This document shows positions 1 to 6,795 of a stretch of 13,717 nt of DNA, one piece after another. A model generated the notes under the pieces. The model did no database searches. It worked only from the letters and a program-made list of their open reading frames with translations, and was not told where the DNA came from. The stretch spans positions 1 to 13,717 of the forward strand of contig JBLMZA010000150.1 of assembly GCA_050258555.1 (NCBI GenBank), given 5' to 3'. Both the position numbers and the translations under genes were made by a program. Position 1 is the stretch's first letter, and every line of letters begins with the position of its first letter. This DNA comes from CAISDA01 sp050258555 (GTDB lineage: Bacteria > Bacteroidota > Ignavibacteria > UBA10030 > UBA8401).

Positions 1-167
1 GAGAAAATGCCGTACATGGTTATATTACGACGATCGGAAGGTCCGCAGACGGTGCCGGCACGGTGCCTGCATTGGCTGTGGTCCGAACGGCATCGGCGGC
101 GGAAGGCGCGCAGTATGCGCTTGCCGGTACGGCAGTCACCGCCGCGATAGAACATGTATTTTCCTGA
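1..167 (+). CDS. C-terminal end of an unidentified protein (partial, 5' end outside window)
   Basis: Reading from base 3 gives an open frame of 54 residues that ends at TGA 165-167; the start lies before the window. The residues are rich in Ala, Gly, Thr and Val (for example ITTIGRSADGAGTVPALAVV), and the third codon positions are G/C-rich like the neighbouring chromosomal genes. The other two frames give Arg/Cys-rich translations that look non-coding. I do not recognise the family from this short tail. It ends 22 bases before the ATG chosen for the next gene, so the two could be co-transcribed. Confidence covers only that this is the coding frame, not any function. Confidence 0.55.
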   Translation, partial: ENAVHGYITTIGRSADGAGTVPALAVVRTASAAEGAQYALAGTAVTAAIEHVFS

Positions 168-189
168 ACTCCTATTTATTTTGCATTCT

Positions 190-672
190 ATGGAAACACT
201 CCATCTCTCGGCAACAGACAAAAAAGAACTTTATGAAGAAGTGCTGCCCCAGATCTTCTCGCTCATCGACGAAGAAAAGGACCGCGTGGCGGCACTGGCC
301 AATACAAGCGCAGCGCTGAAGGAAGCCTTTCCGTCCTATTCATGGGTCGGCTTCTATCTGTTGAAGGACGGCGAGCTCGTCGTCGGTCCCTTTCAGGGGA
401 AGATCGCCTGCACGCGCATCGCGCTCACGCGCGGCGTCTGCGGAGCCGCGGCAACGAAGAAGCAGACGATCATCGTCGAGGACGTGGATGCCTTCCCCGG
501 GCACATCGCCTGCGACGGCGGCTCGAAGTCTGAGATCGTCGTGCCGATGATCAGTGACGGCGCGCTTGTCGGCGTGCTCGATGTCGACAGCTACCGCCCT
601 GCAAATTTCGACGAGACAGACCGGATGTATCTCGAGCAGCTTGCCGCTCATCTTGCATCCGCGCATTTTTAA
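190..672 (+). CDS. msrC: Free methionine-(R)-sulfoxide reductase (GAF-domain fRMsr, YebR type)
   Basis: Likely reduces free L-methionine-(R)-sulfoxide to methionine in the cytoplasm with thioredoxin as donor, repairing oxidised methionine. The whole 160-residue protein is one GAF domain. It has the family landmarks WVGFYL, GPFQGKIAC, RGVCG, GHIACD and SEIVVP. The three redox cysteines of the family are present at residues 74, 84 and 108 (counted from base 190), with the same 10- and 24-residue spacing as C84, C94 and C118 of E. coli YebR. The frame stays open to an ATG at 154, but that start would add 12 hydrophobic residues and overlap the upstream gene by 14 bases, so I prefer 190. Neither start has a clear Shine-Dalgarno sequence. 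Identity is confident; the exact start is not. Confidence 0.92.
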   Translation: METLHLSATDKKELYEEVLPQIFSLIDEEKDRVAALANTSAALKEAFPSYSWVGFYLLKDGELVVGPFQGKIACTRIALTRGVCGAAATKKQTIIVEDVDAFPGHIACDGGSKSEIVVPMISDGALVGVLDVDSYRPANFDETDRMYLEQLAAHLASAHF

Positions 673-714
673 CGTATCCGTATCCTGACGCCCATTCCAC
701 ACCAGACACCGACA

Positions 715-1656
715 ATGAAAAAAACACAGCAGCCGCCCAAGCCCCGCTCCATCGCCAAGAATAAAACGACCAAGAAGAAACACGAGATCGACGACGCCAT
801 TGTTCCGACCAAAGAACCCGCGGTTCCCCGGCTGAAGAAGGCGGAGAAGGCGTACAAGAACGCCGGATTCCTCAATTCGAAGGACGCGCGGCCGATAAGA
901 ATTCTCTCTGAATTTTTCGAACCATTAAGCCGATTCCAGTATTTCAATGTCAAAGATACGGTGGTCTTCTTCGGCTCGGCGCGCATCAAGCCGCGCGCGA
1001 CGGCCGAAAAGGAACTGGCGCTCGTGAAGAAGAAGGTCAAATTGGCCAAGCGCCTTACGCCGAAGCTCGAGGCGCTGCTGAATGCCGCCGAGACCGGCGT
1101 CGAGATGTCGAGGTTCTACGAGGATGCCGTCGAACTGGCCCGGCTGCTCACCATGTGGACGCAGAAGATGAAGCAGCCCAACCGGTTCGTCGTCTGTTCC
1201 GGCGGCGGTCCCGGCATCATGGAAGCGGCCAACAAGGGCGCCACGATTGCGAAAGGGAAGTCGATCGGACTCAACATCAGCCTTCCGTTCGAGCAGTATC
1301 CGAACGGCTACATCACGCCCGAGCTGAACTTCGAGTTCCATTACTTCTTCATGCGCAAGTACTGGTTCATGTATCTCGGCAAGGCGCTCATCGCGTTTCC
1401 CGGCGGCTTCGGCACGCTCGATGAGCTGATGGAACTCATGACGCTGCTGCAGACGCAGAAGGTGAAAAAGAAAATGACCGTCGTGCTCTACGGCAGGGAA
1501 TACTGGAACGAGATCATCAACTTCAATGCGCTCATTAAATACGGAATGATCAGTCCCGAGGACATCGGCCTCTTCACATTCGCCGATACGCCTCAGGAGG
1601 CATTCCATCATCTGTCGCGTTCACTGGAACGCAATTATTCGGAACTGTTCGAATGA
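715..1656 (+). CDS. LOG-family Rossmann-fold nucleotide-binding protein (TIGR00730-like)
   Basis: A 313-residue member of the LOG family, formerly annotated 'lysine decarboxylase'. Characterised members are nucleoside 5'-monophosphate phosphoribohydrolases that release a base (or cytokinin) from the ribose phosphate; the substrate here is unknown. Seen in the sequence: FFGSAR near residues 85-90, SGGGPGIMEAANKGA at 162-176 (phosphate-binding loop) and the signature PGGFGTLDE at 229-237 with the family's catalytic Glu. The first roughly 65 residues are Lys/Pro-rich with low complexity and fall outside the Rossmann domain. A charged helical stretch (about 95-130) separates the first strand from the rest. 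No clear ribosome binding site precedes ATG 715. Its stop overlaps the start of the next gene (ATGA at 1653-1656), so the two are probably translated together. Confidence 0.88.
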   Translation: MKKTQQPPKPRSIAKNKTTKKKHEIDDAIVPTKEPAVPRLKKAEKAYKNAGFLNSKDARPIRILSEFFEPLSRFQYFNVKDTVVFFGSARIKPRATAEKELALVKKKVKLAKRLTPKLEALLNAAETGVEMSRFYEDAVELARLLTMWTQKMKQPNRFVVCSGGGPGIMEAANKGATIAKGKSIGLNISLPFEQYPNGYITPELNFEFHYFFMRKYWFMYLGKALIAFPGGFGTLDELMELMTLLQTQKVKKKMTVVLYGREYWNEIINFNALIKYGMISPEDIGLFTFADTPQEAFHHLSRSLERNYSELFE

Positions 1657-2522
1657 CACTGCCCGGCGACAAAGGATCGAGCGAGATCAAATCGCTCCTC
1701 ACGCTGCTTGACGATGAAAACGACATGATCTATGAGACGGCGCGCACGCGCCTTCTCGAACTGGGAAGAATCGCGCTTCCGCAGCTCAACCCCGAGCACT
1801 TCACGCCGGGAACGCTTCTGCATGAGCGCGTGTCGGAAGTCTTCAGGACGGCCGTCGACTCCCAGTTCCGCGAGCAGCTTCGCTGCTTCATCGCCGCCCG
1901 TCCTTCCATCGACGATCTTGAAGAGGCCGTCATTCTCATCGCAAAGCAGCGTTATCCTTTCCTCGACGCCAAACTCATTCATGAACGGCTTGCCGAGATG
2001 AGCCGCGCGCTCCGCTCGCGCATCGATACGCAGGCATCGCCCGCCGAGTGCGTGCAGACCGTCTCCCTGTATTTCAGCGACGAGCTGGGATTCACCGGAA
2101 ACAAATCGAACTACTACGACGAGCAGAACCATTACATCAACCGCGTGCTCGAAACGCACCGCGGTTCGCCGATCCTGCTCTCGATGGTCTACATGATCGT
2201 CGGCCGGAAGATCAATCTGCCGATCGAGGGCATGGGGCTGCCCGGCCGGTTCATCGTCCGGTTCAGCTATCCCCAGAAGCCGTTCTATCTCGATCCGTTC
2301 GACCGCGGCAAGATGCTCTCGCGCGTGGAATGCGAGCAATTGATCGAGAATTCCGGACATGCCGTCTCCGAAGACTATTTCAAGCCGATGACGCTGCCGC
2401 GCGTGATGGAGCGGATCTTCCGCAACCTGATCAATGCCGCCGAGCAAAAGGGGGAAGCCGAGCGCGCCGAGCTGCTCGCATCCTACATTGATATTGTGAA
2501 TGCAAAAGTGTATATTCAATAG
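1653..2522 (+). CDS. SirB1-family / transglutaminase-like protein (Transglut_core2)
   Basis: A 289-residue cytoplasmic protein of the SirB1 (YchA) type, of unknown biochemical role. N-terminal residues 10-75 look helical and HEAT-like. The core is at 140-222: FTGNKSNYYDEQNHYINRVL, then HRGSPILLSMVY, LPIEGMGLPGRFIVRF and FYLDPFDRGKML, which match the Transglut_core2 pattern as I know it. The C-terminal 45 residues look like a short TPR-type helical tail. The position I recall as usually His in PGHF is Arg199 here, and no obvious catalytic Cys is seen, so it may not be an active protease or transglutaminase. The start ATG overlaps the upstream stop by four bases, implying translational coupling. 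Its last 12 codons hold the likely ssrA promoter. Confidence 0.85.
   Translation: MTLPGDKGSSEIKSLLTLLDDENDMIYETARTRLLELGRIALPQLNPEHFTPGTLLHERVSEVFRTAVDSQFREQLRCFIAARPSIDDLEEAVILIAKQRYPFLDAKLIHERLAEMSRALRSRIDTQASPAECVQTVSLYFSDELGFTGNKSNYYDEQNHYINRVLETHRGSPILLSMVYMIVGRKINLPIEGMGLPGRFIVRFSYPQKPFYLDPFDRGKMLSRVECEQLIENSGHAVSEDYFKPMTLPRVMERIFRNLINAAEQKGEAERAELLASYIDIVNAKVYIQ
2488..2516 (+). promoter_or_regulatory. Probable sigma70-type promoter of ssrA, inside the upstream gene
   Basis: TTGATA (2488-2493) and TATATT (2511-2516) each match the -35 and -10 consensus at five of six positions and are separated by exactly 17 bases. Transcription would begin near 2523, about 15 bases before the mature tmRNA 5' end at 2538, leaving a short leader for RNase P. 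Only 15 bases separate the SirB1 stop from the tmRNA, so any dedicated promoter has to lie in this coding end. Seen directly; activity is inferred. Confidence 0.6.
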
Positions 2523-2537
2523 CAGCCCTGATTCATC

Positions 2538-2905
2538 GGGGGTGACATGGTTTCGACGGGGTCGAGAAATGTTAGGCATAAGCATACCGTGCTTTCGCTA
2601 TGCACGATAATCCGGGCGAAAAACAATAAGCGATAACTACGGTTACGCACTCGCAGCCTAAGTAAAACCTTAGCTGCGCACCGACGATGCGGCCCGCCTG
2701 ACGGCTGCATATTAGGTGTCGACTAATGCCAGGCTGGTTCGCATGTCGCGGAGGCGATGCGGACGAGATTTTCAAGCCCTCTGCTATATTCCGTGAACGC
2801 GGGTTCGGCCGACGTCGCGGAATGAACTGTACACGAGCCGGACTGAGTATGGAGAAGGCCTAATGGTTTTCACTTCGGACCGGGGTTCGACTCCCCGCAC
2901 CTCCA
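2538..2905 (+). ncRNA. ssrA: tmRNA (transfer-messenger RNA)
   Basis: Rescues ribosomes stalled on broken mRNAs by acting first as an alanyl-tRNA and then as an mRNA for a degradation tag; it works with SmpB. Evidence: the canonical 5' end GGGGGTGACATGGTTTCGAC at 2538, and the T-arm and acceptor end CGGGGTTCGACTCCCCG then CACCTCC at 2881-2904. The 5' GGGGGTG pairs with 3' CACCTCC over seven positions with one G-U, as in other tmRNAs. The discriminator is A2905, followed by CCCA rather than CCA, so the CCA end seems not to be encoded and must be added. The internal tag reading frame ends at TAA 2659-2661, and the rest is compatible with the pseudoknot region. It is one-piece, not permuted. Confidence 0.97.
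2632..2661 (+). other. tmRNA proteolysis-tag reading frame (DNYGYALAA, stop TAA)
   Basis: Codons from GAT 2632 read D-N-Y-G-Y-A-L-A-A-stop. The ALAA end is the typical signal for ClpXP-type proteases. The five bases before GAT are TAAGC, which align with the TAGTC that precedes the resume codon in E. coli (U, A and C conserved), favouring GAT as the resume codon. With the tRNA-borne alanine the tag would be ADNYGYALAA. One codon earlier (AGC, Ser) is the alternative resume point. Confidence 0.8.
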
Positions 2906-2919
2906 CCCATTGAACACAG

Positions 2920-2961
2920 ACCCGTCACGATACACACCAGGTATTGTGACGGGTTTTTTTT
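2920..2961 (+). terminator. Intrinsic terminator downstream of ssrA
   Basis: A 14-bp stem (2920-2933 with 2941-2954, one G-U pair) closes a 7-base loop. It is followed by a run of eight T (2954-2961) that begins with the last paired base. This is a textbook rho-independent terminator placed 15 bases after the tmRNA discriminator base. It separates ssrA transcription from the restriction operon that starts 26 bases later. Confidence 0.93.
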
Positions 2962-2987
2962 ATCCTTTTGAAATTATGTTATCCTCT

Positions 2988-4568
2988 ATGAAGACCAACA
3001 AAGAAACCGAACGCGCGGAACTCCACAAAACCATCTGGCGAATCGCGAACGATCTGCGTGGAAGTGTGGATGGCTGGGACTTCAAGAGCTATGTGCTTGG
3101 CATGCTGTTTTATCGTTTCATCTCCGAGAACTTGACACGCTACCTCAATGAGCAGGAGCGCAAAGCCGGCAATCCAAACTTCGATTATGCATGCATAAGT
3201 GATTCCGATGCCGAAATCGGCCGCGCCGAAACGGTGAAAGAAAAGGGGTTCTATATCCTTCCTTCCGAACTCTTTGTCAATGTGTTGGCCCGTTCGCGGC
3301 ATGACAGTAACCTCAATGAAACTCTGAGCCGCGTCTTTGCCGACATCGAAAGTTCCGCCAGCGGTGCGGAAAGCGAGGACGACTTCAAGGGATTATTTGA
3401 TGATCTTGATGTCAACAGCAATAAACTCGGTCCTACGGTTGCAAAACGCAACGAAAAACTCGTCAAGCTGCTCGAAGCCATTGGGGATCTGCCTCTCTCA
3501 AACGGTACCAACAGCTTTACGCACAACAGTATCGACCTGTTCGGCGACGCCTATGAATACCTGATGCAGATGTACGCATCCACGGCAGGCAAATCCGGCG
3601 GTGAGTTCTATACTCCCCAGGAAGTCTCTGAGCTGCTTGCCCGCATCACCGTTGTTGGCAGGACCGAAGTCAACAAGGTGTACGATCCTGCTTGTGGTTC
3701 AGGCTCGCTGTTGCTCAAGTTTGTAAAAGTGCTGGGCCACGACAAGGTGCGTCAGGGTTTTTTCGGCCAAGAGATCAACCTGACCACATACAACCTGTGC
3801 CGGATCAACATGTTCCTGCATGATGTCAATTACGAGAAGTTCGACATCGCCCACGGCGATACGTTGACCGACCCCGCCCACTGGGATGACGAACCTTTCG
3901 AGGCCATCGTCTCTAATCCGCCGTATTCCATACAATGGGCAGGCAAGGACAACCCCTTGCTTATCAATGATCCTCGTTATGCTCCGGCGGGTGTGCTCGC
4001 TCCCAAGAGCAAGGCCGATCTTGCTTTCACCATGCACATCCTCTCCTGGCTGGCGGTGAATGGCACTGCGGCGATCGTCGAATTTCCCGGCGTTCTCTAT
4101 CGCGGAGGGGCCGAACAGAAAATACGTCAGTACCTGACCGATAACAACTATATTGATGCGGTCATTCAATTGCCGCCGGACCTCTTTTTCGGTACTACCA
4201 TCGCAACCTGCATCATCGTTCTTAAAAAATCCAAGCACGACAATGCCACACTGTTCATCGATGCCGGCAATGAGTTCGTGCGCAGCGGCAACAAGAACAA
4301 GCTCACGGGCGATCACCTGCAAAGAATTCTCGATGCGTTCGTTGCACGTAAGGACATCGACCACTTTGCACGGCTGGTGAGCAATAGCGAGATTGCGGAG
4401 AACGGCTACAACATCGCCGTGTCGTCGTATGTCGAGCCACGGGATACACGCGAAGCCATCGATATCAAGGCGCTCAATGCAGAGATAGCCTGCATCGTGG
4501 CACGTCAGGCGGAGTTGAGGACACAGATCGATGCCATTGTGGCTGATCTGGAGGAAGAAGGCGTATGA
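2988..4568 (+). CDS. hsdM: Type I restriction-modification DNA methyltransferase subunit (type IC, EcoR124I-like)
   Basis: N6-adenine methyltransferase subunit. With HsdS it methylates the host recognition site, and with HsdS plus HsdR it forms the restriction complex. From ATG 2988 it is 526 residues, against about 520 for EcoR124I HsdM. The HsdM N-terminal helical domain (RAELHKTIWRIANDLRGSVD) comes first, then the N-6 DNA methylase domain. S-adenosylmethionine motif I is DPACGSGSLL from residue 233 and catalytic motif IV is NPPY at 310-313. GGEFYTPQEVSELL and GGAEQKIRQYL are also typical of the family. The frame stays open upstream to 2910, but that would run through the terminator, so the start is 2988 or 2976. 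No clear Shine-Dalgarno precedes either. The stop overlaps the next start (ATGA 4565-4568). Confidence 0.96.
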   Translation: MKTNKETERAELHKTIWRIANDLRGSVDGWDFKSYVLGMLFYRFISENLTRYLNEQERKAGNPNFDYACISDSDAEIGRAETVKEKGFYILPSELFVNVLARSRHDSNLNETLSRVFADIESSASGAESEDDFKGLFDDLDVNSNKLGPTVAKRNEKLVKLLEAIGDLPLSNGTNSFTHNSIDLFGDAYEYLMQMYASTAGKSGGEFYTPQEVSELLARITVVGRTEVNKVYDPACGSGSLLLKFVKVLGHDKVRQGFFGQEINLTTYNLCRINMFLHDVNYEKFDIAHGDTLTDPAHWDDEPFEAIVSNPPYSIQWAGKDNPLLINDPRYAPAGVLAPKSKADLAFTMHILSWLAVNGTAAIVEFPGVLYRGGAEQKIRQYLTDNNYIDAVIQLPPDLFFGTTIATCIIVLKKSKHDNATLFIDAGNEFVRSGNKNKLTGDHLQRILDAFVARKDIDHFARLVSNSEIAENGYNIAVSSYVEPRDTREAIDIKALNAEIACIVARQAELRTQIDAIVADLEEEGV

Positions 4569-5605
4569 GCGACAAACCCATTTCGCTGGAAACCGTCCCG
4601 GAAGGTTATGCAGAATGGCTGGCTGATCTCAAAGGCCGCATCCATTCGGCGCAACAACGGGCCGCCCTGGCTGTCAATCGTGAGTTGGTGCTTTTGTACT
4701 GGCAGATCGGTCGGGACATTTTGATGCGGCAGGCCGAACAGGGCTGGGGCGCGAAGGTGATTGACCGACTTGCGCACGACCTCCATACCGCATTCCCCGA
4801 AATGAAAGGGTTTTCGCCTCGTAACCTCAAGTACATGCGAGCCTTTGCCGAGGCTTGGCCGGATGCTGAATTTGTGCAAGCGGTGCTTGCACAATTGCCT
4901 TGGTATCACCATCTGGCGTTACTGGAAAAACTGGATTCCGACGAAAGCCGCCGCTGGTATGCGGGGAAAGCCATCGAAAACAACTGGTCGCGCAATGTGC
5001 TTGTAATGCAGATAGAAACCCGCCTGCTGGAACGGCAGGGCAAGGCGGTTACCAATTTCGAACAGCGTCTGCCGAAGCCCCAGTCTGATCTTGCCCGCGA
5101 ATCTCTCAAAGATCCCTATCGTTTCGATTTTTTGGGCTTGGGCGATGAAGCACAGGAACGCGAAATTGAATCGGCCTTGGTACGGCATGTCACCGAATTC
5201 TTGCTGGAGTTGGGCGCAGGATTTGCTTTTGTTGGCCGCCAACTGCATTTGGAAGTGGGCGGAGAAGATTTCTTCATCGATCTGCTGTTTTATCACCTGA
5301 AGTTGCGTCGCTATGTGGTGATCGAACTGAAGGCCGGTGATTTCAAGCCGGAACACCTGGGGCAGTTGGGCTTTTATCTCACCGCCGTGGATCGGCAGAT
5401 AAAAGGTGAGCAGGATTATCCCACCATCGGCCTGTTGCTGTGCAAGAGCAGGAACAAGGTAGTGGCCGAATATGCTCTGGGCGATAAAACACAGCCCATG
5501 AGCATTGCCGAGTACAAACTGCTGGAGTCCCTGCCCGAACACTTGCAGACCAATCTGCCCAGCATCGAGCAAATCGAGCGGGAATTGCAAGGAGGCGAAT
5601 CATGA
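4565..5605 (+). CDS. PDDEXK nuclease domain protein (DUF1016 / YhcG family) inside the R-M operon
   Basis: A 346-residue protein of the DUF1016 family. The N-terminal half (about residues 15-175) is helical, with LLYWQIGRDIL, GFSPRNLKYMRAF, LPWYHH (about 111-116) and AIENNWSRNVL, as in the DUF1016_N domain. The linker LKDPYRFDFL leads to a C-terminal PD-(D/E)XK nuclease fold. The likely catalytic set is Asp239 in FFIDLLFY and Glu254 and Lys256 in VVIELKAG, so the active site looks intact. The gene sits between hsdM and hsdS with ATGA overlaps on both sides, so it is translated as part of the operon. GGAGG at 4550-4554 and AAGG at 4558-4561 can serve as ribosome binding sites. DUF1016 genes are known next to type I systems, but I know of no established function; a second nuclease or accessory defence factor is an inference. 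Confidence 0.9.
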   Translation: MSDKPISLETVPEGYAEWLADLKGRIHSAQQRAALAVNRELVLLYWQIGRDILMRQAEQGWGAKVIDRLAHDLHTAFPEMKGFSPRNLKYMRAFAEAWPDAEFVQAVLAQLPWYHHLALLEKLDSDESRRWYAGKAIENNWSRNVLVMQIETRLLERQGKAVTNFEQRLPKPQSDLARESLKDPYRFDFLGLGDEAQEREIESALVRHVTEFLLELGAGFAFVGRQLHLEVGGEDFFIDLLFYHLKLRRYVVIELKAGDFKPEHLGQLGFYLTAVDRQIKGEQDYPTIGLLLCKSRNKVVAEYALGDKTQPMSIAEYKLLESLPEHLQTNLPSIEQIERELQGGES

Positions 5606-6795
5606 GCAGGATTGATCAATTGATTGCCGAGCTTTGCCACGATGGTGTGGAGTTTTACGAACTTGGTGAACTCGGCTTACGCAATAAAGGAACGACGATC
5701 ACGGCTGGACAAATGAAGTCAATCCAGATTGAGGGTGGACCGATTCGCGTCTTCGCCGGTGGGCAAACGATTGCTGACGTCGCCGAAAGTGCGGTACCCG
5801 TTAAAGATGTTGTGCGTGTCCCTAGCATTATTGTCAAATCTCGTGGGCATATTGGCTTTACTTATTATGACCGTCTATTCACTCACAAGGCCGAACTTTG
5901 GTCATATTCTATCAACCACAAAGATGTTGACCAGAAATTCGTCTATTACTTCCTGCTCACCAAAGTCGAGTTGCTCCAGGAGATTGCCCGCGCAACCTCC
6001 GTAAAGCTACCTCAACTTAGCGTAAAGGACACTGACACGCTCCGCATTCCCGTACCTCCGATTGAAATACAGCGCGAAATCGTGAAAGCGCTTGATATGT
6101 TCACGGAACTGGAGGCGGAACTGGAGGCGGAACTGGAGGCGCGTCGGCGTCAGTATCAGTACTACCGCGACACGCTATTCGCCTTTAGTGACCAGAATGT
6201 TTGCTGGACCACAATGGCCGAAGTCGGGGAGTTCTTTCGTGGTCGGCGTTTCACCAAGAACGATTACGTCCTGGATGGAATCCGATGCATTCACTATGGT
6301 GACATCTACACACGGTATGGTACGGCCACGACAACGACGGTTTCGCATGTACGTTCGGACATGGCATCAGCACTGCGCTTTGCCAAGCCGGGTGATCTAA
6401 TTATTGCCGGAGTAGGGGAGACGGTTGAAGATGTCGGCAAGGCGGTCGCCTGGCTCGGCAATGGGGAGGTGGCTATACACGACGACTGCTTCGCATTTCG
6501 TCATTCGTTGAATCCGAAGTTCGTCTCGTATTATTTCCAAGCTTCGGCCTTCCATGCAGAAAAAAATAAATTTGTAGCGCGGGCAAAGGTTAAGCGCTTG
6601 GCGGCAGAGAGCCTCGGCAAGCTCACAATCCCTGTTCCATCGCCCGAAGAACAGGAACGCATCGTCGCCATACTCGACGCATTCGACGGGTTGGTGAACG
6701 ACCTCTCCAAGGGCCTGCCCGCCGAGATCAAGGCGCGCCGCCAGCAGTACGAGTTTTACCGCAATCGTTTGCTCGATTTTCAGGAGGCCGTATGA
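5602..6795 (+). CDS. hsdS: Type I restriction-modification DNA specificity subunit (type IC, EcoR124I-like)
   Basis: Recognises the two halves of a bipartite DNA target and holds the HsdM and HsdR subunits. Its 397 residues show the standard plan: target recognition domain 1 (about 15-145), central conserved helix region (IPVPPIEIQREIV from 149 to about 195), target recognition domain 2 (about 197-340) and the distal conserved region (IPVPSPEEQERIV from 343 to the end). The central and distal regions resemble each other (RRRQYQYYRD versus RRQQYEFYRN), as expected. The central region carries ELEA three times at residues 169-180, the place of the TAEL repeats of EcoR124I. AAGGAGG at 5589-5595 is a strong ribosome binding site six bases before ATG. 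Start and stop both overlap neighbours (ATGA). The recognition sequence cannot be read from the protein. Confidence 0.95.
   Translation: MSRIDQLIAELCHDGVEFYELGELGLRNKGTTITAGQMKSIQIEGGPIRVFAGGQTIADVAESAVPVKDVVRVPSIIVKSRGHIGFTYYDRLFTHKAELWSYSINHKDVDQKFVYYFLLTKVELLQEIARATSVKLPQLSVKDTDTLRIPVPPIEIQREIVKALDMFTELEAELEAELEARRRQYQYYRDTLFAFSDQNVCWTTMAEVGEFFRGRRFTKNDYVLDGIRCIHYGDIYTRYGTATTTTVSHVRSDMASALRFAKPGDLIIAGVGETVEDVGKAVAWLGNGEVAIHDDCFAFRHSLNPKFVSYYFQASAFHAEKNKFVARAKVKRLAAESLGKLTIPVPSPEEQERIVAILDAFDGLVNDLSKGLPAEIKARRQQYEFYRNRLLDFQEAV
6106..6141 (+). repeat. Perfect 3 x 12-bp in-frame tandem repeat in hsdS (ELEA x3)
   Basis: GAACTGGAGGCG occurs three times without mismatch (6106-6117, 6118-6129, 6130-6141), in the hsdS frame, giving Glu-Leu-Glu-Ala three times in the helix that separates the two target recognition domains. 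In EcoR124I and its relative EcoR124II the equivalent 12-bp repeat encodes TAEL, two or three times, and its number sets the non-specific spacer at 6 or 7 bases. Confidence 0.95.
6782..6787 (+). promoter_or_regulatory. Strong Shine-Dalgarno for hsdR within the hsdS end
   Basis: AGGAGG lies in the last hsdS codons, four bases before ATG 6792, and fixes that ATG as the hsdR start rather than the out-of-frame ATG at 6796. Four bases is short for such a strong site. It would allow re-initiation by ribosomes that finish hsdS at the overlapping TGA. Confidence 0.7.

Noticed and set aside
2910..2987. Upstream extension of the hsdM reading frame to ATG 2910
   Set aside because: It would put the start just after the tmRNA and translate through the terminator hairpin. 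The protein from 2988 already has the full HsdM N-terminal domain and a length close to EcoR124I HsdM.
340..3302. Long reverse-strand open frames opposite msrC, the LOG gene, the SirB1 gene and hsdM
   Set aside because: They are antisense to confidently identified genes, have Arg/His/Asp-rich translations without domains, and arise from G/C-rich third codon positions.
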